Origin: an uncultured Clostridia bacterium
GTDB taxonomy: Bacteria > Bacillota > Clostridia > Peptostreptococcales > Anaerovoracaceae
Length of the DNA: 34,397 bases
Direction of reading: 5' to 3'
Assembly (NCBI GenBank): GCA_934277495.1
Contig: CAKQUI010000008.1
Coordinates: forward strand, 1 to 34,397
Position numbers and translations under genes: made by a program. The notes below the pieces were generated by a model. It was not told where the DNA came from. It saw only the letters and a list, made by a program, of their open reading frames with translations, and did no database searches. Shown here piece by piece: positions 15,094 through 23,720 of this stretch (its first letter is position 1; each line of letters begins with the position of its first letter).

Positions 15094-15696
15094 ATGAAAA
15101 ATATATTCAATGGTATATGTGTGGGTCTGGCATTCCTCTGTGTCGGCCTCGGTGCAGTGGGCATCGTGCTGCCGTTCCTGCCTACCACGCCGTTTTTCCT
15201 GGTGGCGGCTGCTCTCTTTGCAAAGGGCTCGAAGCGGTTCCACCGCTGGTTCACAGGTACGGCTCTTTACAGGAAGCACCTGGAGCCTTTCGTGGAATCG
15301 AAGTCCATGACCATGAAAAAGAAACTGTCGGTGCTGGCCATGGTGACAGCACTGCTGACAATAGGATTCATCATGTCGCCCATATGGCACGCCCGGGTGG
15401 TGATAGTCATAGTCGCACTGGCGCATTACTATGTCTTCTTCTTCAGGATAAAGACAGCGCCGGCGGAAGAAAGCAGTGAAGCGGTGGGCGGTGCAGGCTG
15501 TGTCGCAGACGATCCTGAGCCCGGCCGGGAAAAAGACAGGCTCCCGGCGTGCAGATGCAGTGCTGAAGGCGATGGAACTGCAGAGAAAGGATGCTCCCCG
15601 GCAGACACGGGACATGCACGCATCCGTGAAGCGGCAGGCAGTGCAGACCGTTATCGTGAGCGGCGTATGGAAAAAGGAGAAGAGAATGTTTCATAA
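15094..15696 (+). CDS. DUF454 (YbaN-like) membrane protein with unusual Cys-containing tail
   Basis: 200 residues, start after AGGAGGTC. The first 120 residues are a standard DUF454 membrane domain: LAFLCVGLGAVGIVLPFLPTTPFF, then FHRWF and two C-terminal transmembrane helices ending in HYYVFFFRIKT. Family function is unknown, though members recur beside heme and iron genes. Residues from about 122 form a low-complexity, Glu/Ala/Gly/Asp-rich tail with five Cys that the family normally lacks. The last 11 nt overlap the next gene. A second open frame covers the same 15476-15686 stretch, so a diverged or fused sequence is possible. Confidence 0.75.
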   Translation: MKNIFNGICVGLAFLCVGLGAVGIVLPFLPTTPFFLVAAALFAKGSKRFHRWFTGTALYRKHLEPFVESKSMTMKKKLSVLAMVTALLTIGFIMSPIWHARVVIVIVALAHYYVFFFRIKTAPAEESSEAVGGAGCVADDPEPGREKDRLPACRCSAEGDGTAEKGCSPADTGHARIREAAGSADRYRERRMEKGEENVS

Positions 15697-17704
15697 AAGA
15701 CTCCTGAAGGAGTTCGCAGATACAAGAAAATATACGGCGGGGATCGTGATATGCCAGTGGTTCAGCATGGTCGCCAACGTCCTGTTCATCTTTGCCAGCG
15801 CCTCGATGATGCAGGATATGATATTCGGTGCTGTGACAAGCCATGACGTAGTGACCTACCTTGTGCTGACTGCAGTGTTCCTGGCGGTGCGTTTCGTATC
15901 CGGCGCAGGACGCAGCAGCCTCAGCGTGCGTATCGCAGACCGTGTGAAGTCAGGACTGCGAACTATGATATTCAGCAAGCTGCTGAGACTTGGCGGCAGC
16001 TATCATGAAAAGATATCCACGTCGGAGGTGGTGCAGGTCAGCACAGAAGGAGCGGAGCAGCTGGAATTTTACATGAGCCAGTATGTGCCGCAGTTCTTCT
16101 ACAGTATGGTGGCGCCGCTGACACTTTTTGCGATAGCGTCCACGATAAGTCTGAAAGTGGCTCTGGTGCTGCTGGTATGTCTGCCGCTGATACCGGTGTC
16201 CATCATCGTGATACAGAAGATAGCAAAGCGGCTGCTGGGAAAATACTGGGGCAGCTACACGCATCTCGGCGACAGTTTCCTGGAATGTCTTCAGGGTCTG
16301 ACGACGCTGAAGATATACGGTTCCGACGAGGAATACGCCCGCAGGATGGACGAGGATGCCGAAAAGTTCAGGAAGATAACCATGCGTGTGCTCATCATGC
16401 AGCTCAATTCCATCAGCGTCATGGACGTTGTGGCTTACGGCGGAGCAGCAGTGGGCATCGCCCTGAGCATACTGGAATATACGAGAGGCGATATCAGTTT
16501 CATGCAGTGCTTTTTCATGCTGCTGATCTCGGCAGAGTTTTTCCTGCCGCTGAGGATGCTGGGGTCGTTTTTCCATATCGCCATGAACGGCAATGCGGCG
16601 GCTGACAAGATATTCGCTCTGATGGATATCGAGGAGGAGTGCAAAGGTACGCTGGAGGATTTCCCTGAGGGCGATATCTGTTTCCAGGATATAAGATTCG
16701 GCTACGAGGGCAGCGACAGGCTGGTGCTGGACGGATGTGACGTCAGGCTGCCGGCAAAAGGTATGACCGCCATCGTGGGCGGCTCCGGCTGCGGCAAAAG
16801 CACACTGGCAAGTCTGCTGATGGGCGAGCATACATCATACGGCGGCGGGATATTTGCAGGATGCAGGCCTGTGAATTCAGCCCCCGGTGGAAGTGCGGAT
16901 AGTGCAGGATGCAGCTCTGTGAATGCAGCGGACAATAGTGCCGGTGCAGTCCGGAAGGAAGTGACCTGTGGCGGTCTGGCAGAGAATGCCAGCTGTTATG
17001 CTCCGGTGGAGATGCGTGAGATCGCAGAGTCCGTGCGCCTTGGGAAGATAACAAGGATAAACCACAGCAGCTACATTTTCAAAGGCACTGTGGGCAGTAA
17101 CCTGCTGATGGGCGATCCACAGGCAAGCACCGGTGATATGGAGGCTGCACTTAAACAGGCAGGACTCTATGATGAGCTGAAAAGTCGTGGAGGTCTTGAC
17201 ATGGCAGTCACGGAGCGAGGCACCAACCTTTCCGGAGGCCAGCGTCAGCGGCTGGCACTGGCAAGAGCGCTGCTCTGCGACAGCCCGGTATACATTTTTG
17301 ATGAAGCCACATCCAACGTGGACGTGGAAAGTGAAGATACGATAATGAACGTCATCAGGCAGCTGGCAGAAACGAAGTCGGTGCTGCTGATATCCCACAG
17401 GCTTGCCAATGTAGTCGGTGCTGACAGGATATACGTGATGTCCGAAGGCCGCATATGCGAGACCGGGACGCACACAGAACTGATGGCAGAGAACGGAGAG
17501 TATCACCGCATGTTTAGACTGCAGCAGGAGCTGGAAAGCTACAGCACAGGCGGATCTGCAGGTGGGGACATGCAGACAGACGGGCTGGATAACCATGAAG
17601 AACTCCGGTCGATGGAATCGTCCGGTGATAACGATGACGACCGCAGCAGTATAGATATAGGCCGCTGTGATTTTGCAGAAGGAGGTGAGGCCGTTGGAAC
17701 GTGA
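15686..17704 (+). CDS. CydD-like ABC exporter (membrane plus ATPase half-transporter)
   Basis: 672 residues from ATG 15686, preceded by AAAAAGGAG; an upstream in-frame GTG at 15476 would add a non-membrane extension inside the DUF454 tail. Residues 1-310 hold six transmembrane helices with CydD-type features (STEGAEQLEFYMSQYVPQFFY, SFLECLQGLTTLKIYG). The ATPase has Walker A GGSGCGKST (365-373), signature LSGGQ (515-519) and Walker B VYIFDE. About 60 residues at 390-450, between Walker A and the next conserved block, are a Ser/Ala/Gly/Cys-rich insert. CydDC exports thiols and supports cytochrome assembly in E. coli. Here the pair sits behind a heme importer, so export or handling of heme or thiols is the inferred role. 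Confidence 0.8.
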   Translation: MFHKRLLKEFADTRKYTAGIVICQWFSMVANVLFIFASASMMQDMIFGAVTSHDVVTYLVLTAVFLAVRFVSGAGRSSLSVRIADRVKSGLRTMIFSKLLRLGGSYHEKISTSEVVQVSTEGAEQLEFYMSQYVPQFFYSMVAPLTLFAIASTISLKVALVLLVCLPLIPVSIIVIQKIAKRLLGKYWGSYTHLGDSFLECLQGLTTLKIYGSDEEYARRMDEDAEKFRKITMRVLIMQLNSISVMDVVAYGGAAVGIALSILEYTRGDISFMQCFFMLLISAEFFLPLRMLGSFFHIAMNGNAAADKIFALMDIEEECKGTLEDFPEGDICFQDIRFGYEGSDRLVLDGCDVRLPAKGMTAIVGGSGCGKSTLASLLMGEHTSYGGGIFAGCRPVNSAPGGSADSAGCSSVNAADNSAGAVRKEVTCGGLAENASCYAPVEMREIAESVRLGKITRINHSSYIFKGTVGSNLLMGDPQASTGDMEAALKQAGLYDELKSRGGLDMAVTERGTNLSGGQRQRLALARALLCDSPVYIFDEATSNVDVESEDTIMNVIRQLAETKSVLLISHRLANVVGADRIYVMSEGRICETGTHTELMAENGEYHRMFRLQQELESYSTGGSAGGDMQTDGLDNHEELRSMESSGDNDDDRSSIDIGRCDFAEGGEAVGT

Positions 17705-19490
17705 TGGCAGGAAGATGAGAAGCGGACTCAGCGTCATGCTGGGGCTGGTAGGACTTGTGAAACCGCTGATGGGTTTCATGTGCCTTGCGGTGCTGATGGG
17801 CAGCGCAGGCAACCTGTGCGCCACATTCATAACCGTGGCAGGAGGCAGCGGCCTTCTGGGAGCCATGGGATCTCATGACGGTATGCCGCTGAAAACAGCT
17901 GCGATCCTGATGGTGGCTTTTGCAGTGGTGCGGGCCGTTCTGCGCTACACCGAGCAGTCGTGCAACCATTACATAGCATTCCGGCTGCTGGCAAGGATAC
18001 GCCACGAAGTCTTTGCAAAACTCCGGAAGCTGGCTCCGGCGAAGCTGGAAGGCAGAGAGAGGGGCAACCTCATATCGGTGATAACTACGGATATCGAGCT
18101 GCTGGAGGTGTTCTATGCGCACACCCTTTCCCCGGTGGCCATCGCAGTGATAACATCAGTTGTCATGGTGGTCTTCATCGGCAGGCTGGATCCGGTGCTG
18201 GGTATCATAGCGGCATGCGGATACCTGACGGTGGGCCTTGTGATACCTCTTGTGAACGGCAGAGCAGGAGGCGGCACAGGGCAGGAGTACAGAGATCGTT
18301 TCGGTGATCTGAACACCATCGTGCTGGACAATCTCCGGGGGCTGGATGAGATACTGCAGTTCCATCAGGGGGAAAAGCGACAGGAAAAAATGCAGAAGCA
18401 GGCAAAGCGTCTGACGGCTCTGCAGCGCAGGCTCAAAGGCCTGGAAACAGTGCAGACGACACTGACCGATATAGCTGTGATGTTTTCCGGAGCCGTGTGC
18501 CTTGCAGTGTCCGCAATGAGGATAAGCAGCGGCAGCCTTGACTTTGCATCGGGCCTGCTGGCAACAGTGGCGATGATGAGTTCCTTCGGACCGACCGCAG
18601 CACTGGCGGCAGTTTCCAACAACCTGCACCAGACTCTGGCCAGCGGACGCAGAGTGCTGGACCTGCTGGAAGAAGAACCGCTTGTGGACGAGATATACGA
18701 TGGAGAAAATTTCTGCAGCGGAGATATAACCGTGGAAAACGTGGATTTTGCATACGCAGCAGCAGGCAGACCTGCAGCAGAGCACATGAACACTGGTGCT
18801 GGGAATCCTGAATTTGCAGCGGCACAGCAGACTTCCGCTGAATGTGCCGATCCGGCAGACTGCGGCAGTGCAGTCAGGAAAGACCGTAAGGGGGCAGGCG
18901 GCAGGAAGATACTGTCGGGATTCAGCGCATCTTTCCATGAGGGCCGGATAACTGGCATCCTCGGCAGGAGCGGATGCGGCAAATCGACGCTGCTGAAACT
19001 GATGATGCGTTTCTTCGAGACTGACAGCGGAGCCATCAGCTACGGCGGCAGGAACGTCAACGACATAGACACCGCAGACTTGCGGAAACATATCGCATAT
19101 GTGGAGCAGGAGACCTTCCTTTTCCACGATACAGTCAGGAACAATATCCGCCTTGGAATGACAGACGTCACCGACGAGCAGATAGAAGCAGCCGCTCGCA
19201 AAGCATCCCTCCACGACTTCATAATGAGCCTGCCGGGTGGCTACGATACAAGGCTCAGCGAGCTGGGAGATTCACTGTCAGGAGGCGAGCGCCAGCGTAT
19301 CGGCATAGCAAGAGCTTTCCTCCACGACCCTGACGTGATACTGCTGGACGAACCCACCAGCAACCTGGACAGCCTCAACGAAAGCGTCATCCTGAAAGCC
19401 CTGAAAGAAGAAGCCAGCGAAAAAACGGTAGTGCTGGTTTCCCACAGGAAATCAACCATGGGGATCGCAGACGAAGTGCTGCAGATGTGA
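17694..19490 (+). CDS. CydC-like ABC exporter (membrane plus ATPase half-transporter)
   Basis: 598 residues. TTG 17694 is chosen because GGAGG at 17681-17685 lies 8 nt upstream and the gene overlaps the CydD-like stop by 11 nt; ATG 17715 is the alternative. The membrane domain carries the CydC signature RYTEQSCNHYIAFRLLARIR, then ITTDIELLEVFYAHTLSP. Walker A GRSGCGKST is at 424-432, followed by LSGGERQRIGIARA and ILLDEPTSNLD. A low-complexity Ala/Cys-rich insert occupies about 356-403, just before Walker A. It probably forms a heterodimer with the preceding protein and is the last gene of the operon. Confidence 0.8.
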   Translation: MERDGRKMRSGLSVMLGLVGLVKPLMGFMCLAVLMGSAGNLCATFITVAGGSGLLGAMGSHDGMPLKTAAILMVAFAVVRAVLRYTEQSCNHYIAFRLLARIRHEVFAKLRKLAPAKLEGRERGNLISVITTDIELLEVFYAHTLSPVAIAVITSVVMVVFIGRLDPVLGIIAACGYLTVGLVIPLVNGRAGGGTGQEYRDRFGDLNTIVLDNLRGLDEILQFHQGEKRQEKMQKQAKRLTALQRRLKGLETVQTTLTDIAVMFSGAVCLAVSAMRISSGSLDFASGLLATVAMMSSFGPTAALAAVSNNLHQTLASGRRVLDLLEEEPLVDEIYDGENFCSGDITVENVDFAYAAAGRPAAEHMNTGAGNPEFAAAQQTSAECADPADCGSAVRKDRKGAGGRKILSGFSASFHEGRITGILGRSGCGKSTLLKLMMRFFETDSGAISYGGRNVNDIDTADLRKHIAYVEQETFLFHDTVRNNIRLGMTDVTDEQIEAAARKASLHDFIMSLPGGYDTRLSELGDSLSGGERQRIGIARAFLHDPDVILLDEPTSNLDSLNESVILKALKEEASEKTVVLVSHRKSTMGIADEVLQM

Positions 19491-19540
19491 AGAGTATGAG
19501 ATCTGCGTAGATTTAAAATTTGATATAAGACACAAACAAA

Positions 19541-19593
19541 TGCCAGAGAGCGGAGGTTGTTTGAAACACTCTGCCCTCTGGCACTTTTCTTTA
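19541..19593 (+). terminator. Intrinsic terminator of the heme operon
   Basis: 15-bp arms at 19541-19555 and 19569-19583 (TGCCAGAG... / ...CTCTGGCA, one mismatch and one G-T pair), loop about 13 nt, followed by CTTTTCTTT. It lies 50 nt after the last ABC gene. Confidence 0.85.
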
Positions 19594-19765
19594 TCTGCTC
19601 GATACTGAGTCCGATTTCTTTGTAAATGAGTATTTCCCATAGCTTCCTTAAAGCCTTTTCATCATACAGCCGGTAATTTTCCTTCGTCCGCTCAAAGCCC
19701 ATAAGGGTGGCTCACACCCGATTCATATTTCCGATCGTGTCCGAACGCAGGATTAGGCGGTCTGT
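19575..19765 (-). pseudogene. Remnant of a MerR-type regulator gene
   Basis: On the minus strand, ENYRLYDEKALRKLWEIL followed by IYKEIGLSIEQIKK (frame opening at 19702) matches the second half of a MerR-family DNA-binding domain. The preceding recognition part survives in other frames (SDTI, then RKYES) with a stop between, so frameshifts are present. The effector domain is gone: sequence runs straight into the terminator of the heme operon. It is too short and broken to be functional. Confidence 0.55.
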
Positions 19766-19803
19766 GCCAAACCGGGCTTTATTCATCCATGAAATATAAA
19801 AAA

Positions 19804-19856
19804 GGTTTACAATTATATAATTGAGGTTGACAATCCTCCCCGGCATACCATATAAT
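19804..19856 (+). promoter_or_regulatory. Biotin operon promoter with candidate BirA half-sites
   Basis: -35 TTGACA (19827-19832), 18-bp spacer, -10 TATAAT (19851-19856). GGTTTACAAT (19804-19813) and GGTTGACAAT (19825-19834) match the BirA half-site (G)GTTNACAA but are direct repeats 21 bp apart. Known BirA operators are inverted. The palindrome CAATTATATAATTG (19810-19823) lies between. BirA control is likely by sequence and context; geometry is unusual. Confidence 0.6.
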
Positions 19857-19897
19857 AACCACATTGACTATTCGACACAGAGAAAAGGAGCGGTGAT

Positions 19898-20482
19898 TTG
19901 GGAATGAGTCTGGAATCAGTTAGATCACGAAAGAGGATCTCTACAAAAGATATGATAATGTGTGCACTTTTCACGGCGCTTATCGCAGTGGGTGCGTTCA
20001 TCAAGGTGCCTGTTCCGGTGGTGCCGTTCACGCTGCAGTTTCTGTTCACTATGCTGGCAGGCCTGATCATGGGCGGCAGGCTGGGTGCAGTAAGCGTGGG
20101 GCTTTATGCATTGCTGGGACTTGCAGGACTGCCGATCTTTGCAGAAGGCGGAGGCATCTGGTATGTGATGAAACCCAGCTTCGGCTATATCATCGGATTT
20201 GCTCTGGGAAGTCTGGTGACAGGTCTTATGGTAGAAAAATTGGAAAAGCTGACCACCGGCAGGCTGCTGGCAGCAAGTTTTACAGGACTAGCGATAGTGT
20301 ACGCCTGCGGCATGATCTACTATTACATCATCTGCAACTTCGTGATCGGAACGCCCATCGCATTCTGGCCGCTGTTCCTGTACTGTTTCCTGCTGGCGGT
20401 GCCGGGGGATATCTGTCTCTGCTTTATAGGAGCTTTGCTTGCAAAGCGCCTGAGGCCGGCATACCAGCGGATACAGAGCTGA
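19898..20482 (+). CDS. bioY: BioY biotin transporter S component
   Basis: 194 residues. TTG 19898 lies 7 nt after AAAAGGAG; ATG 19904 is possible but 13 nt away. It is a membrane protein of BioY type: FTALIAVGAFIKVPVPVVPFTLQF near the N-terminus, then GAVSVGLYALLGLAGLPIFAEGGG and PSFGYIIGFALGSLVTG. It binds biotin and works with the shared ECF ATPases and EcfT encoded elsewhere, or alone. First gene of the biotin operon, so uptake and late synthesis of biotin are co-expressed. Confidence 0.92.
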   Translation: MGMSLESVRSRKRISTKDMIMCALFTALIAVGAFIKVPVPVVPFTLQFLFTMLAGLIMGGRLGAVSVGLYALLGLAGLPIFAEGGGIWYVMKPSFGYIIGFALGSLVTGLMVEKLEKLTTGRLLAASFTGLAIVYACGMIYYYIICNFVIGTPIAFWPLFLYCFLLAVPGDICLCFIGALLAKRLRPAYQRIQS

Positions 20483-20537
20483 CAGCCGCAGGATAAATCA
20501 ACACAATATAATATAAAAGACGAGGAAAGGGAAATAT

Positions 20538-21512
20538 ATGAGTTTAGTAAATGAACTGAAAGAACGGATAATATCAGGCGGGGAGATCAGCCGGGAGGAG
20601 GCTTTGCAGCTGTTCGAAGAACCGGTGGAGGACGTAGCGCAGGCCGCTGACGAGATACGTGAAAAATTCTGTGGCGACGGTTTCGACATCTGCACCATCA
20701 TAAACGGCAAAAGCGGCAGGTGCTCGGAAAACTGCAAATTCTGTGCACAGAGCGCCCATTACGATACCGGCTGCACCGAAGTCTACGACCTGCTGCCGAC
20801 GGAAGATATCCTCAGAGAAGCAAAATACAACGACCAGCAGGGCGTGCTGCGATATTCCATCGTGACCTCCGGCAAACGTCTGTCGGATGCGGAGCTGGAT
20901 CAGGTCTGCGATAGCATCCGCAGGATCAAAGCAGAAACCGACATCGAAGTATGTTTTTCCTTCGGTCTTTTGAACGAGGACCAGCTTAGAAAAGTCCGGG
21001 AAGCCGGAGCCACAAGGGCTCACTGTAATCTGGAAACTTCCAGAAGGTATTTCCCGGAGATCTGCACGACCCATACATACGACCAGAAGATCGAGACACT
21101 GAAAGCGGCGGTGGCAGCGGGACTTTCCATATGCTCCGGCGGCATCATGGGACTTGGCGAGACCATCGAAGACCGTGTGGACATGGTGTTCACCGTCAAG
21201 GAGCTGGGCGTGAAATCCGTCCCGGTGAATTTCCTGAACCCGATACCGGGGACTCCATATGAAAATAACAGACCGCTGACGGAAGAAGAGGCCCGGCAGT
21301 GTGTGGCAGTGTTCCGTTTTATAATACCGGATGCTTCCATAAGACTGGCCGGCGGCAGGGGGCTTCTCAGTGACAAGGGCAGAGAGTGTTTCCAGAGCGG
21401 AGCTAACGCTGCTATTTCCGGCGATATGCTGACTACTGCTGGGATCACCGTGCAGAAGGATATGGATATGCTGAAAGAGCTGGGCTACAGGCCAGAGCTC
21501 TGGGAGGACTGA
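20538..21512 (+). CDS. bioB: Biotin synthase
   Basis: 324 residues, start after GAGGAAAGG. A radical-SAM enzyme that inserts sulfur into dethiobiotin. The cluster cysteines are C62, C66 and C69 in RCSENCKFCAQS. The remaining BioB landmarks are present: CSGGIMGLGET, VPVNFLNPIPGTP, and SIRLAGGRG near the C-terminus, where Arg is a ligand of the auxiliary [2Fe-2S] cluster. Two nt separate it from bioD. Confidence 0.95.
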   Translation: MSLVNELKERIISGGEISREEALQLFEEPVEDVAQAADEIREKFCGDGFDICTIINGKSGRCSENCKFCAQSAHYDTGCTEVYDLLPTEDILREAKYNDQQGVLRYSIVTSGKRLSDAELDQVCDSIRRIKAETDIEVCFSFGLLNEDQLRKVREAGATRAHCNLETSRRYFPEICTTHTYDQKIETLKAAVAAGLSICSGGIMGLGETIEDRVDMVFTVKELGVKSVPVNFLNPIPGTPYENNRPLTEEEARQCVAVFRFIIPDASIRLAGGRGLLSDKGRECFQSGANAAISGDMLTTAGITVQKDMDMLKELGYRPELWED

Positions 21513-21514
21513 TC

Positions 21515-22201
21515 ATGGCAAAGAAACTTTTTATAACCGGCACCGGCACGGATATCGGCAAGACCTACGTGACCGGGCTGATACTGAAAAAACTCAGGCA
21601 AAGCGGCCACAGCGCAGCTTACTACAAGGCGGCGATGAGCGGCAATCAGCGTGATGCTGACGGACATCTGATCCCCGGGGATGCACTCCATGTAAAGGAA
21701 GTCTCCGGCATCAGTCAGCCTTTGGAAACGATGTGTCCGTATGTGTACGAAGCCGCAGTATCGCCTCACTTGGCGTCCCGCCTCGAAGGCGAACCGGTGC
21801 AGATAGACGTGGTCAGGGCAGGATTTGCAAAGGTCTGCGCAGCATATGACTATGTGACGATGGAGGGCTCAGGCGGCATCGTATGTCCCATAGATTTCGA
21901 CAGCAGCAGGCTGCAGCTTGAGGACGTTATCCGGGAGCTTGACCTTTCCAGCATCCTCGTTGCAGACGCAGGGCTTGGGACCATCAACGGCGTAGTGCTG
22001 ACCGCTGAATATATGAAAACAAGAGACCTGGAGCTCAAAGGCGTCATCTTCAACAACTTTCATCCGGGCGATGTGATGGGGGAAGACAACATCCGAATGT
22101 GTGAATACTACACCGGCCTGCCGACGCTGGCCTGCGTCAGAGCGGGAGACAGAGAGCTGGACATGGACGCAGACGACCTGGCAGCACTTTACAGCGAATA
22201 A
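21515..22201 (+). CDS. bioD: Dethiobiotin synthetase
   Basis: 228 residues, with GGGAGGAC upstream inside the end of bioB. ATP-dependent ring closure of diaminopelargonate to dethiobiotin. The P-loop GTGTDIGKT is at residues 9-17, MEGSGGIVCPI is the second conserved loop, and ILVADAGLGTINGV and GVIFNNF are family motifs. Complete length. Confidence 0.93.
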   Translation: MAKKLFITGTGTDIGKTYVTGLILKKLRQSGHSAAYYKAAMSGNQRDADGHLIPGDALHVKEVSGISQPLETMCPYVYEAAVSPHLASRLEGEPVQIDVVRAGFAKVCAAYDYVTMEGSGGIVCPIDFDSSRLQLEDVIRELDLSSILVADAGLGTINGVVLTAEYMKTRDLELKGVIFNNFHPGDVMGEDNIRMCEYYTGLPTLACVRAGDRELDMDADDLAALYSE

Positions 22202-22215
22202 GAAAGGAAATAACA

Positions 22216-23415
22216 ATGATCTGGTATCCTTATGCACAAATGAAAACGATGAAACAGCCTCGCAGGGTCGTGGATGCAGAGGGGGTATATCTCTACACAG
22301 AAGACAGCAGACTGATCGACTCTACCTCGTCATGGTGGAGCACTATCCACGGTTACAGGCATCCTGCCATCACGAAGGCCATAAAAGATCAGGCGGACAG
22401 ATTTTCCCATGTGATGATGGCAGGGCTGAGCCACGATCCGGTGCTGCAGCTTTCTGCAAAACTGGAGGAGTGGCTTCCGGGAGATCTGGACCACTGTTTC
22501 TTTTCCGACTCCGGCAGCGTGGCCGTTGAAGTGGCGCTGAAGATGGCGCTGCAGTATTACGTGAATCAGGGGGATATGGAGCGGACGAAAGTTCTGTCGC
22601 TGCAGAACGCATATCACGGGGACACGTTCAAGACCATGGAGGTCGGCGACGACGAGGATTACCATTTCATACTGAAACCGTACGGTGAAAAGAAATACAC
22701 TGTCAGTGTACCGACGGAGATACCGGCACTGGAAGTGGCTTTTGCAAAGCACCACAGGGAGCTCAACTGCATGATCGTGGAGCCGCTTCTGCAGGGAGCG
22801 GCCGGGATGCTGATGTATGACGTGTCGTTCCTGCAGCGTGCCAGGGAACTTTGCGACGAATACGGAGTGCTGCTGATTTTCGATGAAGTGGCAACTGGAT
22901 TCGGACGCACGGGGAACCGGTTCGTGGCAGATCTTGTGCAGCCGGACATCCTTGTTCTGGGAAAAGCTCTGACAGGCGGTCACATCGGCCATGCGGTGAC
23001 GGTGGCAAACCACAAAGTCTTTGATGCCTTTTACAGCGACGATCCGGGAAAAACTCTGATGCACGGTCCGACATTCATGGGGAACCCGCTGGCCTGCAGT
23101 GCGGCCCTCAAGTCGATACAGATCTTTGAGGAAGAAGATTATATGGCAAAGGTCAGAAGGATCACCGCCATAACCGAAGATGAAATGAAAGATTTCACGG
23201 CTCCGGAGATCAAAGAGATTCGCATCATGGGTGCGTGTGTCTGTATCGAAGTACATGACGCAAACTGCCTGAAAGGCTTTGCTGATTTTGCATATGAACG
23301 TGGTGTGTTCAGCCGCCCGTTCCTGAACTTCATGTACGCTATGGTGCCGTATATCATCACCGAAGAGGGGCTGCGCCACGTACTTCAGACCATGAAGGCG
23401 TGGTTCAGGAAATAA
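22216..23415 (+). CDS. bioA: Adenosylmethionine-8-amino-7-oxononanoate aminotransferase
   Basis: 399 residues, start after AGAAAGGAAA. A PLP-dependent class III aminotransferase converting KAPA to diaminopelargonate. WYPYAQMKTM at the N-terminus and STSSWWSTIHGYRHP are BioA-specific; the PLP lysine is K250 in VLGKALTGGH, with IFDEVATGFGRTG before it and HGPTFMGNPLACS after it. It is followed by a terminator. No bioF, bioW or bioC/H is in the window, so KAPA must come from elsewhere in the genome or from outside. Confidence 0.93.
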   Translation: MIWYPYAQMKTMKQPRRVVDAEGVYLYTEDSRLIDSTSSWWSTIHGYRHPAITKAIKDQADRFSHVMMAGLSHDPVLQLSAKLEEWLPGDLDHCFFSDSGSVAVEVALKMALQYYVNQGDMERTKVLSLQNAYHGDTFKTMEVGDDEDYHFILKPYGEKKYTVSVPTEIPALEVAFAKHHRELNCMIVEPLLQGAAGMLMYDVSFLQRARELCDEYGVLLIFDEVATGFGRTGNRFVADLVQPDILVLGKALTGGHIGHAVTVANHKVFDAFYSDDPGKTLMHGPTFMGNPLACSAALKSIQIFEEEDYMAKVRRITAITEDEMKDFTAPEIKEIRIMGACVCIEVHDANCLKGFADFAYERGVFSRPFLNFMYAMVPYIITEEGLRHVLQTMKAWFRK

Positions 23416-23430
23416 CATATATAGAAATGC

Positions 23431-23478
23431 AAAGACCTTGCCGGTCCCGTATCATGGATTGCAAGGTCTTTATTTTTC
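23431..23478 (+). terminator. Terminator of the biotin operon
   Basis: 11-bp arms AAAGACCTTGC (23431-23441) and GCAAGGTCTTT (23461-23471), 19-nt loop, followed by ATTTTT. It lies 15 nt after bioA. Confidence 0.85.
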
Positions 23479-23720
23479 CTGTATATTGCAGATCGAGCTG
23501 CCGTGGCACTGAGCCGGGCGGATGCTGGAAATGCGTCATGAGAGACTGGTCTTGCAGCGAGGAGCGAGCCGCTGTCTGCCCTGCTGTCTCTGATCACGCC
23601 CGCACTTGTATGTAATGATGTCCGGGCTGCAGGGTGCGGTCCCGGAGATATCGAGAGCTGCGGTCCACCCACGACCGGCACTGGTGATTCCCTGATACCG
23701 CCAGAGGCTGCACGACAGAG
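23479..23720. other. Intergenic region between convergent operons, no gene seen
   Basis: The bioA terminator and the minus-strand DUF1847 gene flank this 240-bp stretch. Open frames here are short, lack ribosome sites and look like chance. I saw no clear terminator for the minus-strand operon, only GC-rich short inverted repeats. Confidence 0.5.

Noticed and set aside
15476-15685. N-terminal extension of the CydD-like exporter
   Set aside because: It would start at a GTG without a good ribosome site and overlaps the DUF454 gene; AAAAAGGAG supports ATG 15686.
23479-23720. Small genes between bioA and the DUF1847 gene
   Set aside because: Frames on both strands lack ribosome sites and overlap the bioA terminator or start without context.
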